Source of the DNA: Chamaea fasciata
Taxonomy: Eukaryota > Chordata > Aves > Passeriformes > Sylviidae
Assembly: GCA_029207755.1 (NCBI GenBank)
Contig: JARCOQ010000002.1
Location: forward strand, 14,337,156 to 14,401,155
Length of the DNA: 64,000 bases
Direction of reading: 5' to 3'
Numbering within the stretch: position 1 is the first letter of the stretch; the number at the start of each line of letters is the position of its first letter. Positions 34,182 to 47,239 of this stretch are shown here, piece after piece. The position numbers were made by a program, and so were the translations under genes. The notes under the pieces are model-generated. The model was given only the letters and a program-made list of their open reading frames with translations, was not told the DNA's origin and did not search any database.

Positions 34182-37100
34182 ACACATCTGTCCACTCCAT
34201 TTTGAGGACCAAGCCCATAAAGCTATCATGCATTAGTATGCTGAGGTTGCTTGCATGTCTTGTGAATAAAAGTCTCATGATAAATGAGATTAAATAATGA
34301 TTTACTTCATCAGCTCTTTCACACATCTCTAGATTGCTTGCTGAAACTGCAGATCCTCTAGCGTGACTTTTTTTCTACGAAATTCCCTCAGCACACAGTG
34401 AAATCATGTTTACTAGCCATTGTTGGAATTGGCAATTCATCAAGGCTTAATTCAAAATTAAAAAAAAAAAAAAGAAATGTGCAAACATACACACACAAGG
34501 GGGTAAAACAACATACTTTGAAAGTATTTTTTTGAAAAATGAAAACACTGAAGTATGTTTCTGTTCTGCTATAGGGTATCCTTAATGCACAATGATTTGA
34601 TTTTGGAATGAGTTTAACAACTAATCTTTCATATGCTGACAAATCATGGTTCTTATCTCTCCTGCATTTCTTTCCTGAGAAGACTAAGTAAGTCAACTGA
34701 AAAGCTCTGTCTTCAAAACTGTTAGCAGAGCAATTACCACATTTTTTAAAAAATAGGAGATGTCCTTGGGATACACAATTTCTTTCTTCAACCTGTATCA
34801 GTTTTGAGCAGGCAGCATTCCATATTCATTTTTTTATTTATTCAAGGATGATGCACATTATATACATGGATTACAGCAAAAATCAGAATTAATTAGAAGC
34901 AGGATGGAAGTTGCCTGTGTGATTGCACTTTTTAAATGCTACACTTTACAACACTTCACTTTCACAATTTATTTAAAGTTTCAGCTTCACTCATTCAGTT
35001 CCTGTTTTTTCTTTGCCCTTGCGACTATTGAAGCCATGACTTTTCCTCATTACAACACTGTCCCTACGTTTAAAAAGATAATTTTAATATTCCTTTGAAA
35101 AAATACTTCAAGAAAGTTAGCTGGGCTTTTTAAGGAACACTTATTTAGTTTACCAACCCCCTACGCTTGCAATAAGTCACTGACAAATAGGTCTTGTTGA
35201 TCTACCAGCCACAATACTGTTTCATTTCTGCACCAAAGTAAATTCTGCATGCATTTGGTTCAATACTGTTTCATTTCTGCACCAAAGTAAATTCTGCATG
35301 CATTTGGTTTTCTAAACAGTGAGAATTATTTTTATTGCTTCCAATGTACAGAAAACACCAAGAAAAGAAGCAAGTGCTTTACTGACAAAACTCACAAATA
35401 CCAAAGCTGGTAGATTGGTTTGCATTTTTTTGTGTTTTCCCTTTTAAACATTTCCAAACAAGACTTCCCATTCTCATTACTCTTTCCAGGGGAGTTCATC
35501 CTACTTTAAATGTTCAAAATACACTTTTTCTCACAGTACCTTCCCAGGCCACTGAGGGGCCACAGAAATGCTGGACACAGTAAGAAAACTCAGGCTGAAC
35601 AAAGTCAAGGTAGCACGGGGTTAGGCCAATGGCGTTACTCCAAAGGGATCTAGAACCTGCTCTAGTCACCTTTCTGCATTGCATCAGTGGAAAACAGAAA
35701 ACTTGAGCCCAAAGGTAGTCACATAAGCCAGAGATGTTACAAAGAAAATTACAAGTACTGAAAAATGCTTGACCACTACAACAGGAACTCAGTTCATAAC
35801 ATAAGCTACTCTTTGAGGCAGATGACCACATCTCACTGCACACACAGTTTTCATCTACTATCTCCTCCATCCTTCCAATCTTCCTGCTGTTTGATGTTCA
35901 GCCCTTCCTTGTTTCCTTCCCACACAACTCATTTCATGCCAGAAAACAGCATTTGTTATGCCCGGTCTCTGTTATTCCAATATTTTCTTCCTCCTGTGCC
36001 ACTTCCAGCACTGATTCACAAGCTCACAAATTATTCTGTCATTACTTATACTTGTTTATGAAACTTCCAACAGATGGGTCTTCCAAAATAATAGTTCCCT
36101 CCAGGCACACATATTGACAAAGTAAAATAAAATTCTTTTGTTTATACTCTGTGCTCCTCTTTGTGATACATGAAAAGTAACCTAAATGATTCCTGAAAGT
36201 CTTTTTGACTCAACTGCTACTCCTCAGTGGAGTCAGTTTTGCACAGCCTAGTAGACTTTGCCCTCTGTAGTCTCCCAGTCCAACCCTGGAAGCCAAGATT
36301 CAGTATTTCTGCTATTCTGTTTTCCTCTTAGAAACAGTCAGAAAGCACTTTTGTGACATATAAAAAATTACTAAAAATGTTGCACTACTCTAACTGCAAG
36401 AAGATAGTCATGAAAGATAGAAAAAAAAAAAAAAAAGACAGATTTGTAAACTAATGGGCTAAAATTTAGTGTTTGGAAATAAGCTCCAAAAGACCAACAA
36501 CGAATTAAAAAGCTCCATACTTCCACTCAGAACATACTTTTTCTGATTTTTTTTTTTTTTTTTTGCCTAAGCATTTTCTAGGTGTAATGATCCCCTTTTC
36601 TCATATATCCCTTTGTTACATTTTAACACTTTATGTCTACCTGAACCCAAATGGAATGGAAAGGCAAACTCACAATGAAATTACCAAAAATAATCTTCTC
36701 GTGTTTAATATCTTGCCCTGTAGTTAAAATAAAGTGCAAAAACACATATTGCTTTTAAAATAATTTTCTTGACTTGCCTGTTTCGAGTAACCATATCTCC
36801 CTCTACGGATATTTCAGACTTATTCAAGACTGATTTGGTGCTGAATAGAAACATCTCGGGGCAAATTATAAGGATTAGGCAAGAAATATTAAGTCAAATT
36901 GATTTGTGATAATATGGATGTTACTGTAGTTACTCAGCATTTTTTTGGAACTCATCATTAAAATATCCCATAAGTTTGTGTCTCACCACACAAGAATCTC
37001 AGAAAGGCAGTGTAACTTTCAAAGGAAGAGTCGGAATATTTTTTTGAGGGGTAATGGATTTCAACTTGTTTTTGATGTAATGAACCTGACTTTGAGGAAG

Positions 37101-38805
37101 AAAGCCTCATCACCTTTGCAATGAATGCAGGGGTTGCACAATTCTTTAATTTAATTTTTTTGTACATCACTAATTTTGGAAGTGACTAACTAAAAGTTTT
37201 GTTCAATCCATAATAAACCCAGTTGCAACTCTGAATGAAGCACTTATGGTGCTTTATGGTGCTTTTACACCTTTTTTTCCTGTGACTATCCTCTTTGATG
37301 ACTCCCTAAAATCTCAGTGAAAAAGCATGGTTTTCCTAACAGTCAAAGTTCCAAAAGACTAATTAAAAGGTTTATATCATTGTAATATTTATTAAACCAG
37401 AAGGTTAGTAACTAATAAAACATTTGCTAAATGCTTTGTATGGAGTATTTTATAACAGTTAAATTTCTCTTTTGAAAAAGAAGCACATAAACAAACTAAA
37501 CAGCAAGACTCAATTTGTACCTTCCCAGCAGTCCCCAAATCAGGTTTTCTTAGCATATTAAACTTCCAAGTCACTGCAACACAATACCTGACACACCTGA
37601 CTGCACAGTTCCCTATTGTTCTTTCCTGTTCTCTCATTTATATTATTTTTATTTGTTCTTTAACATTTTGGTGTTCATTTCTTTAATAATTCAGTGTTCA
37701 CTTCTTTACAGAGTCAGTAAACTATCAAAAGACACTTATCTGTAGATCCAGACAAGCATAAAAAATTATCAGAACTTGGCTGTAAAAGACTAAATCACAA
37801 CCTTAGAAAATATGAAACTTCAGCAATTCCAAGAAAGTGCAAGGTATGCTCAGCCCCTGGTTTTAAAGAACAGTTATTTGCTATTCAAAATATATGTATT
37901 GCAGAAATAAAGGACTAGATGACAGAACAACAATAAAGAAAAAGACTGTAATATAAAAAGCATTTCAAAAATATTCCAGTTGCAGGCATCACACAGAACA
38001 GACACTGAAACATATAGAGCCAGGTTCTGGAGGTCTATGAATATATTTTTTGTCTTGTTTATTAAGATTAATGTAAATTTCTCAACGGTCATCAAATTTC
38101 TAAGGGTCTCATTACAGGAATGAAGCTTGTAGCTGTGAGATATGAGTGGTGAAGGGATCTCCAGGACATATGTCCTGAGATATGCAATGAAGGGATTTCC
38201 CTGGATATGAGATAAATGAAAAGCTAGACTTGACAATGCATCAAGTAATATAGCCAATTTATTAATTTGTTCAATAAAGAGAGTGAGCAAATCACAGCGC
38301 TGTGTGTGCATGGGGTCAACACCCCAAGAAAAGCACACATTCAGTTCTCAAAGGGTGATCTCTTATATCATTCTAGGCACTTCCCCAAATTTTCAGTTAT
38401 TTTCTACTTGCTTTTCTTCAAAATCAGCAGTCATGGTTTTTGAAGATCTGTTGGGGAGGTAGTCTGAGGTGGCCTTCTGATATCTCTCCAGTCCCCTATT
38501 CTTCTTACTAAAATATCTTTTTCCAATAGCATTATTTTTGGTTATATAGTTTGCGTAAGCAAGCATATATATTTTGTTAGCCAGCATACATTTTGCAAGC
38601 CTCTTCTTAACTATTTCACAACTTCAAAGTGTAACATGCCTTAACACCTGTCATGGGCCCCTATCTCTCAGTTATTGCAAAACTCCAAAATAAGGATGTT
38701 TCCAAAATATTTCTGTAAAGTCCCTTAGTCTGTTAGTCGCACTTCCCCTTTCTTATAGGATTGCAAATTCTTCTATACTAAAATGATTAATAACTTCTAC
38801 AAAGG
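34182..38805. other. No gene; unique DNA with one tandem duplication
   Basis: No supported gene. Contains A runs at about 34460-34472 and 36420-36436, a T run near 36547-36564, and a perfect 49-bp tandem duplication listed separately. The long minus-strand open frame at 38338-37874 lies in AT-rich DNA and shows no known motif. Confidence 0.5.
35212..35309. repeat. Perfect 49-bp tandem duplication
   Basis: The unit starting caatactgtttcatttctg at 35212-35260 is repeated without change at 35261-35309. Confidence 0.97.
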
Positions 38806-38810
38806 GTAGT

Positions 38811-39330
38811 TGTTGTGGTTTGAAAGCAAAACAAATTAAAGGCTCCAAGTCAGATACAATTTAATAGGAAAAAAAGGGAAAGAAAAGTAAAATAAAATAG
38901 ATGCAATTATACAAAAGACCACTGACAGGGTCAGAATACAACCTGAGTGGAGTGATGAAAGCAGTCCAGATGAGGTGGTCTTCCTGAAGCAGTGATCCTG
39001 TAGAAAGGTCTGGTAGCTCGGGTCCTCTGGGAATCCAGTAGGTAAGCGCCCCTCTGGTGTTCAGAGTCTCAGCTTATATCCAGGCTGGAATGCTTGGTTC
39101 CTCCCTCTGGGCAGAGCATCTCACAATGGGATTGTGAGTCATGTGATAAGGCCTGATGGGCCCATTAACAGGAGGTAGTCCAGGAGGGGGTTATCTGTGA
39201 GCTGTGTAGCAAAGGTGCTGATGGGCCCATTAACAGAAGATAAGCCAGAGCGGATGAGGCAGGGAGCACTGCCTCACCTGGTTTCAACAGTTCTTGAAGA
39301 TGGTGATAGAATATACTTCAACCCAGGACA
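38811..39330 (-). mobile_element. Solo LTR B2
   Basis: In plus-strand reading it opens tgttgtggtttgaaagc and closes caacccaggaca. Perfect 5-bp TSD gtagt at 38806-38810 and 39331-39335. TATA box GGATATAAGC (minus) at 39081-39072; ATTAAA-type polyadenylation signal near 38867. Carries the two gatgggcccattaacag copies typical of the family. Confidence 0.93.
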
Positions 39331-39335
39331 GTAGT

Positions 39336-40359
39336 TTAAAACTTACACTACAAGGTGGTTTAAGGTTTACATTGCAAATAATTACAACTTTGTTGTTGAA
39401 ACAAACTGTTAGTTAAAAGCCTACTGTTGTATAGTTGTTATATAGTGTTTTATATAGTTGTTATATAGTGTTAAACCCCATTTCCATGCCTTACTTAGCT
39501 GATTGTTTAAAACTCTTCTTTATAATAATCCCGTGGTCTCTGTCCACATTGCCCACAGACACACAAGCTATTTGATTGACACAGATCACAACTTAATTTC
39601 TCACAGGTACAAAGGCATGCTAATGGGGTGATAAGTTATCAGACCGTTATCACTGTGAACTGGTTTTGCATGATTTTTTCAAAGAAAGTTACAGCAAAAG
39701 AAATCAGTGTCTAGGTTTGAATATTGACGTCTCATAAATCCACTAGAAAGGCCTTTGTGAAAATACAGGGTAAAAATCGGGGAAAATCCCAAGTTCTCTT
39801 TTCTTTCTGGTCTGGAAAGAGGTAACAGGGGCTGGCGGGACTGGTCCCGCTCTGCCGCATGGCCCCCAGGCATGGCATGGCCTAGCTGGGCCCTGCCGCT
39901 GCGGTAGCCCTGGCAGAGTCTGGCCTGAGCAGCTCCCGGACAGGGGCAGGGGAGGAGAATATGCTCCATCCCAGCCGGATTGGACCCGAGTGGCTGCTAA
40001 ATTTCTGGGACTTGGCAGCCCCTCCATCGAGGCTCGGGAGTTCTGGTGGGGCCGGGCCAAGCCTCCCCCCAGCGGCTGCCAGGCAGAAGGGGGGGAGGCC
40101 CCAGCCACCAGCCAGCTGCAGTGAGATCCCAGCTGCACCCCCTGCCTCCCCCAGCGCATTCCAACTACTGCTACCAAGACCCATCATGCCCACTGCAGAC
40201 CTGGGAGAATGTTAACTCTTTCCTTGATAGATGAAACTTGTGAAACATTAAATCCTCTCTGAGTGAGAGAAAAGACAGAGTGAAAACACATAAAGAGACA
40301 ATATGAAGACATCAAAGTCAGTGAAGGAAGAACTGAGGCCTAGATGGAAGAGAATGAGA
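39336..40359 (+). mobile_element. Probable internal remnant of the LTR G provirus
   Basis: The stretch leads into LTR G and ends in a purine-rich run (tggaagagaatgaga, about 40345-40359) that sits exactly where a polypurine tract lies before a 3' LTR. Positions 39810-40200 are strongly G+C-rich, unlike the surroundings. The reading frames here (for example 40177-39743 on the minus strand) have low-complexity Pro/Gly/Ser content and no retroviral motif, so which gene this was is not known. The left border is unclear; the first 400 bp may be unrelated. Confidence 0.4.
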
Positions 40360-41720
40360 TGTCATGGTTTTAGGCTGAAATTTTTTTGTGAGCCATGGTA
40401 ATGGACTGTAATTTATTAGAATATCTCTTTAAGTTGTGGAAATATGTACTGGGGAGATGATGAGTGTGTTCATATTATAGATCTGATCAAAGGTATTTGT
40501 GGTACTAAACAAATATTAAAGTACCTGTGATCTTATGAGAAGCTTAAACAGAGAGAGAGATGAGATGAAGATTAAGATCTGCCTCCAGAAAGAGAAAAGA
40601 TCTCTGTTCTCAGAGATGAAGAGAGCCTTTGCTTTTGACCCGTTCATCTTTAAAATGGTACCCCATGAGTATATATGGCCTGTCATAAATGATCAGCCAA
40701 TTTCATAAAATAAAGAAAATTATTAAAAAATTGGTGATAGAAAAAAACCAATAAAGCCACAAGCAAAATACACCTCTGATCCCAGGATTGGGCCTGGGTG
40801 AACCAAAGATCTGGCCCCTATGGCACCAAATCCCCCCAGTTCACAATTTTGGTCTGTGCAGGGTCTGCTTTTATACAGTTTTTGGTTTGTACAGTAGGTT
40901 GCCTCATCCGTCTGTTTCTCTGATTCTTGTTGCATATTCATTTGGTTTCTTGCCACTGGTCTGGTGAACAGTTTTTTCCAGGGAGGAATAGACCTTTGTT
41001 TAGATTTACAGGAATCTTGTTTTCAGATGCACATCTTTGATGAGGTAGATAAGATTAATATCAGGTGTTGATCACCAAGTCAGGATCGCTGATCACCGGG
41101 CTTGTCTCAGGTAGCCTTATCTCTTCTGGGTGCCACCTTTCTTTCTCTTGAGAATGAGCCACTTCCCTGATTCCTAGAAGAGGCAGTCCAATTCCTGGAA
41201 TTCTTTTATTCCACTTTAAATGGTTTTAAACAGCGTATTATAATAAAACACGAATTAATTCCAGGGCATATATCACATGTCCCATATGCAGCTGTGGGTA
41301 GGCTACATACTATAGGAGGGATGTCACAAAATCAGATTGCCAAATGGCTGCTTTTGTGAGAATTAAAAAGCCACAAGAGAACTCTTCTTTCTTGTGGGGA
41401 AGCTACCATAACATATCAAAAGAGACTTCTCCCTCTAAAAGAACTGATGAAATGCTATTTTATAGGTGGTAAACTGACCAAGGGTTCCAAGTTTGTCTCT
41501 ACATGTTGTCTGTGAGAAGGGGAAGGAAACTTGTGGGAAAGAGGAACTGTTTTGAAGGTTTTATTCTGATTCTTATTAATTTTTTTTTTCTTTATTGTAG
41601 TTTTGTTAATAAACCTGTCTTTATACCCTTTTAAGTTTTGAGCCTGCTTTGCTTTTCCCCTAATCCTATCTCACAGCAGAAAAAGAGTAAATAATTCTAG
41701 TAGATACTCAAACTACTACA
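40360..41720 (+). mobile_element. LTR G, probable 3' LTR, carrying nested LTR A1
   Basis: Opens tgtcatggttttaggctg and closes actcaaactactaca. LTR A1 interrupts it at 40681, just after a TATA-like gagtatatat. The polyadenylation signal is aataaa near 41609. Without A1 it is about 760 bp. The flanks (tgaga and ctaat) do not match, and a polypurine-like run precedes it, so it is better read as the 3' LTR of a provirus that lost its 5' part than as a solo LTR. Confidence 0.75.
40681..41277 (-). mobile_element. LTR A1 nested in LTR G
   Basis: On the minus strand it opens TGTGATATATGCCCTGG and closes GGCTGATCATTTATGACA. Flanks tggcc (40676-40680) and tgtcc (41278-41282) form a 5-bp TSD with one difference. 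TATA box GTATAAAA (minus) at 40876-40869. Matches LTR A2 over its whole length. Confidence 0.88.
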
Positions 41721-42275
41721 CTAATTTTGGGAAACAGAAATTGGTGAACTTGAAACCACTTCACAAATTGGTGTTTCCACCTAGTTTTAAACTGAAACTG
41801 TCACACATTGTAATCAGCCACTTGGAAGAGGGAGTGATACCAACGTCACAGTTCTATTCTGCCCCTGCACAAGACTCACAGGTTTTGTAATCTCTCTCTT
41901 TGTAGTTGTTATTTACATATAACGTTCTACTCCCCCATTTATGACATCAGTAACAGGACATTTGACTACAGTCTCACCTCCACTTCTCCCAAAAGTAAAA
42001 ACTGACATTTGAAATCCTCCATGGTGGAGGAGGAGAATACAATCCCCTTGCCGATAAGCTGACTTATTTGCTCCTCTCTCCTACCCAAAACAGAGACACC
42101 TCTTTGGTAAGATTTGTGCCCTTTTAACTTGAGGTCACTTCTACAGAGTGCTAGACACTGATATTTTGCAGATCTATTGCATTTTTCACATTATCTAGAT
42201 CAATTTATCACTTCAATAATAAGAATCTGTAATCTATTGCTTGTAATTAACCACACTGTTGGTGAATCTGTGATC
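41721..42275. other. No recognisable feature
   Basis: Unique sequence between two LTRs; nothing supported. Confidence 0.5.
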
Positions 42276-42280
42276 ATGAA

Positions 42281-42878
42281 TGTGATATTTGTTATGGAAT
42301 AATTCGTGTTTTATTGTAATATATGGTATAAAGTCATTCATGCCTGAGAAATAAAAGTGTCCAGGAATTGTGCCACCCCCTCCAGTAACAGAGCAAGAGA
42401 CCCATTTGAAATGGAAAGAAGGGTGGCACCGAAAGGAGATGGGCCTCCTCCAAAGATGGGCCTGATGACCCAGTGATCAACACCCGAAATGTATCTTATC
42501 TACATGTCAAGGGCGTGCATCCCAATATCAGGTTCCCGTAAATTAAATCAATTATATCAAGTCCCCATCTCTTCCCAGAAAGCTGTTCAGCGGACTGGCA
42601 GCAAGAAAAAGAGGCTACATGAATATGCAAGAAAAACAAGAGGGACAAAAAGAATGGGGCAACCCACTGTACAGCCAAAACACTGTATAAAAACGGACCC
42701 TGCAAAGGCAGAATTAGTGAACGGAGGGAGACTTGGTGCTACAGAGGCCGAATCTAAGGTTCGTCCAGTGCCGACCCCGGGCTCAGCACTGAATTTTGCT
42801 TGTGGCTTTCTCAGACTTTTATATTGCAATTTTTCAATAAATTTCTTTATTGATAAAATTGGCTGATCATTTATTACA
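42281..42878 (+). mobile_element. Solo LTR A2
   Basis: Opens tgtgatatttgttatgg and closes gctgatcatttattaca. Perfect 5-bp TSD atgaa at 42276-42280 and 42879-42883. TATA box tataaaaac at 42686-42694 and polyadenylation signal aataaa at 42836-42841. The open frame 42489-42866 lies inside the LTR and is not a gene. Confidence 0.93.
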
Positions 42879-42910
42879 ATGAATGAGATCAGACAGAGTT
42901 TAATCCACAT

Positions 42911-43536
42911 TGTAATAGATACGTAGTAATAAATTTGTGGATTAAAATTGCGTGTATTAAAACTTTGCAGTGGAATGTAAAAACCCCTGAATTCCTGGTA
43001 ACAGTTCCAGGGCATCTCTTTGCATACTACAGTCTTTTCACAGTCCAAAGGTGTTGCCTCGACATCTGCCAGAGAGATGACCGGGAAATGGCCCATTAAG
43101 CATGGGCTGACTACATCTTCACAGTTCATCAGGAGATCCTATACCAATCTGGGCGGAGGGTGGCAGAAACCTTCTGACAGAAGATTCGGAGACTTTTCAT
43201 TCCGACATCTTTTCAATTTCTCAGGAAACTCTTTCAGATATCTCTTGCGGACACCAGACATTTCAATGATTATGTTATGTACATGATGTCATGTTCTTTG
43301 GGTTCTTTGTTACCATCTTGTTTTCACCTCAGGGTAGAAAAATGGTATAAAACACCTACCCTGAGACCCCGAATCTGTGGGCAGTACTCCGGAGAAGCAC
43401 CCTTTGCTGCTCCCAGATTGTCCACCCAACATTCGATCGATGTTGTCCTGATTTATTGTGGCATTTCCCGAAATTGCTTTTCAAATTTGTTAAATAAATC
43501 TTTGATTTTGGAAATTGGCTCTGATCATTTATAACA
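42911..43536 (+). mobile_element. Solo LTR H
   Basis: Opens tgtaatagatacgtag and closes gatcatttataaca. TATA box tataaaac at 43346-43353 and polyadenylation signal aataaa at 43493-43498. A small inverted repeat, caacat...atgttg, lies at 43427-43445. Only acat is shared at both flanks (42907-42910, 43537-43540), so either the TSD is 4 bp or one base has changed. It matches H' at 2361-2948 and is a cousin of the LTR A family, with the same ends. Confidence 0.85.
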
Positions 43537-43540
43537 ACAT

Positions 43541-46500
43541 TATTGGTTCTTCTGGGATATTATTAAATGCAACCAGATTTATAGTGCCTAGTTTGGTATT
43601 GGAAATTCAGCCCAGTTGCAGTGAGCACCTCTGAAATCTGAGGACCACCTGGAAATCAAGACGGGTTATTTTCTGCCAAAGTTCTGTCCTCCTACCACAA
43701 AACTCATTGGCACAGTTCTGGCTCACCATTGAATGTCTGAAGTTCCCAGGCTATGAGAATCATCTTGCAGCATACAATAATAACTTCTGAATATTATAGT
43801 AAACACACTTCCAGTAAATATAATAATAATGAAAATGGTTGAGTGTGTTATACAATATCATCACAAGAAAAAACAGGAATATAATGCACTGTACATGATT
43901 ACTATACTGGGATGTCACATTAATGGCCATACTGTACACTGAAAGATAACTTTTCCTAAGACTCATATCTGCATTCTGCCATTTTCGAGTCCCTGACAGG
44001 ACTATTCACAGTGCATGTGTGCTTAAAATTGACATATTCTGAACATTTGGTGCTTTTAAAATGATGTTTGTTGTATTCAACGAAATATAAGATTTCAGAT
44101 TTAAATGTTTCCTAGCTCATCTCACTGTATGGATCAATGCATTAAGCCAGTCTAGCAGAAAGTTAAAAGCAGACACAGAAAAAAAATGCGTTTAAGATCA
44201 AACAAAAAAAAAGGTGTGTCATATTTTCTTGTATAACTAACAACAAGCCAACATTTATGTAGTGGGTTACTTACCGAAGTATAAGCCATTTTTCCATGTG
44301 TTCTAAAAGTAGGAGGGAAGAGGGCAAGAAGTTGGCTACAGAGAAAAGAAAGTTTACTGACTCACAACAAATTTGCTGCTTAAAAACATACTGTCTAAAT
44401 AAGGAATGCATCTAGTAAGCCAATGACAGACACTCTTCACAAAGGTGAAAAATACCACCTTTTTAGAGAAAGCAAGTTTGACTCCTAACAGGGAATACAG
44501 GAAGCTAATTTAAAGAGTTTATATTTCTTTGTAGGCATATTGCAGCAGGCAATCAACACTACAGAAAGATTGAGGACAAATGATCATTGGACAAATGTTT
44601 CTGGAGATGCTTGTTTTGTCACATTTCACAGTTCTCAAGTAATTTCTTTTATTATTTTGAGATATTCTGAGACGATAATGAGAATGCTCTCAGTATACAT
44701 CGAATTTATGTGCCCTTTATTGGCTTTTTGAGTCATCCTTCTCCAAGGCTTCTCAAGAACACTTATATGAAACATAGCAAAAAAAAATGTGTCAGATGTA
44801 GAAGAATATGATGTACATTATGTGTATTAAGTAGAGGATATTGTAATTCACTATTGAATATCATAATGGATAGAAGAACAAATTCATAAATTCAATACAA
44901 GCTTGTTTCCTTATCATAAAAACACATTATTTCCTAAAGGGTGGATTTACTATCTCTGGATTCAGACAGCCTGCCTTGCCAAAGAAAGATGCAACATTCT
45001 CTGAAGGATACTTGATAGAAGTGGGCCACAGAATTCCTGCTACTGCTAAGAATTACTGCTAATAATAAGAATAGCAGAACATGAACACAAATTGAAAAAA
45101 AAATCTGAAAATATGATGTTGCTACAGACAGCACCAATAAAGAGATCAAGTTAAACCATGAGAGAGACAGAAAGACAAGTGTAATTAGCCCACTGTGCAA
45201 TTTTAGAACTAGGCAGAAGAAAGACATGTAATATGGCTTGTCCTGAGATTTTTGTCTTCATATACCAAAAACACTTATAACTGAGGCCAATTTCTTTTTG
45301 CCTGAATAATTAACTCTTACTATTTATTTTAAGAGTTGTTGAGGCACTCCAACCAAAATTGAAAAAAACAATCATAACTGACTATGTGATGATAGGTTAT
45401 AATCGGTCCTTTTGAATTATTCCATTGTGTAAGAGAGGCTACAAGGAAAAGGGAAACAGTCCAGAAGCAATAAAACCCAGAACTATCAAAGAAATAAGAT
45501 ATTAGACAGAAGTTAGAAAACATCTCCAAGGATGATCTCCAGGGAAATAAGTGGAAATATAGAGAGCAGGGGAAAAAAAAGAGTATGTCCTGGCCAGATA
45601 ACTACCTCTATCTTAGCAAGGCAGAAAAAATTAAATACTTGCTGATCTGGAAAAAGTTTAAAGAAAGGAGAAACTAAAATATTATCTTGACAGCACCCTT
45701 CCTCCAGCTATATGTTAATCTTTGAGACCAAGCAGACAATCATTTAGTGCTACAAAGAAGACAAGCTTGGCATTTGGCCAAGACATTCTAATCACAGGCC
45801 AGATCACACTTTCTCTAAAAGCCAGTATCTTCTATTTCCAGTCCGACAGAAAGCCATGTATCCTTGCCTAAAATGCGTTCTATGCTCTGGAGACAGAAAC
45901 AAACAAATGGAGCCTATGGACCCTAGGAATCATAAAAGCAAATATCAGATTTAAGCTGAAGGAAGATCCAAAGGAAAGAATCCAAAAGGTTGACTAAGTT
46001 GTGGCAATCCATAGAGAAGAAGGAAACAAAAATTAAAACATTGTTGAAAGGTAAGGAATGAAGTAAAAAGGAAGAGAGAAAGAATGAAGTTAAAAGGATT
46101 GTGGGATGGGCCATCTGAAGGACTCTTGATGGAGTGGGATGGGGAGGAGCAAAGAGAGAGGGAGAGGCAAGGAAATAGGGAGGAGATGGGATAAACAAGG
46201 GAAAACTACATAGTAGATGGACCTTTGGATTTTCCACTCTGATCCCTCATCTTGCACTGATCTGTCTGAACAGCTTTCTGAAAAGACTTTGTAGTGTGCA
46301 TGAGGGAGTTTGGCTGTACTGGTCTTCAGTATCTCCAGTCAGCTGCTAAAGCTCTTTTCACAGTTTCAGAGAGAGAGGAGATCAAATGCAAATGTGGGTC
46401 AGGAGAGTGTGAAAAGATGGTTTATTTCCAAGTCTGAAGAGAAGACATAATCTTTCTCTCAACTACTTAAAAGGTTGTAAATTTAAATGTATTTTTGTTG

Positions 46501-47239
46501 CTCATACTTAGTAAAACTGTAGGTGTATTAACCCTTTATTTTGTTCATGTCTCATAGTGGCAGCAGAAGGACAAGTGCATGGAAAAAATATTTTCTGTGG
46601 GATTGATTTTGATGAAGGTGCAGAGTACTTGCCATTAGCCAAAAATCAGACCTTAATAGCAATTTAAAAAATTGAGGTTTTTTTTTTTTTTAATTTCAAC
46701 AGTCTTTTTTTCATTTCATGCCCCTGTGAATTCCCTATTACCCATATAAGCTTATTGAAGAAGTTTTTTAGTCCTTCATCTCATTTATAATTAAGCCTAA
46801 ATCATGACTTAAGCTTGAAAAGCATCAGGGGCACTATTACACCTTACCTTAACCTAGGTTTGCTTCAGGTGGGGCACACTTTAAATGAGAGATGCATAAA
46901 CTTAAGAATGATTGAGTAAATGTGTGGAGCAAATTTCAGAGGTCTACATGGGAAGATGGACCTCAGAGCAAGATAGAGTGACTGAACAAGTTTTTTTGAC
47001 AGGTGAATAATTTAAAGTAAACAGATGTCGAACAGCATATATCTTCAAAGAAGTCTGCCTGAAATATTTCCTCAATATCTGTAAGAAAAAAATACCCACA
47101 GTTGTAAATCAGTCACCAGACAATACACAAGTCCTGAATAAAACGTTCCAAACATATCTGAATTTGTAATAAGATCTACTTAATTGTATTATGACAAACA
47201 GCTCACCAAAAACAGAAAAAGTGCCACCAGAAGAGGCAT
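43541..47239. other. No supported gene
   Basis: Unique AT-rich DNA. Two exon-like segments were seen (44275-44302 minus, and around 44537-44635 plus) and are dealt with under findings and rejected items. The purine-rich stretch 46030-46200 is composition only. Confidence 0.45.

Noticed and set aside
37874..38338. 154-codon minus-strand open frame
   Set aside because: Same reasons: no known motif and no gene context.
40681..42878. A1 and A2 as a proviral pair
   Set aside because: They lie in opposite orientation and each has its own flanking duplication.
44537..44635. Plus-strand segment after tttctttgtag that looks like a coding exon
   Set aside because: The frame starting MQQAINTTERLR is protein-like for about 33 residues, but the donor site is weak (caagtaattt) and the frame leads nowhere. 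It may be chance.
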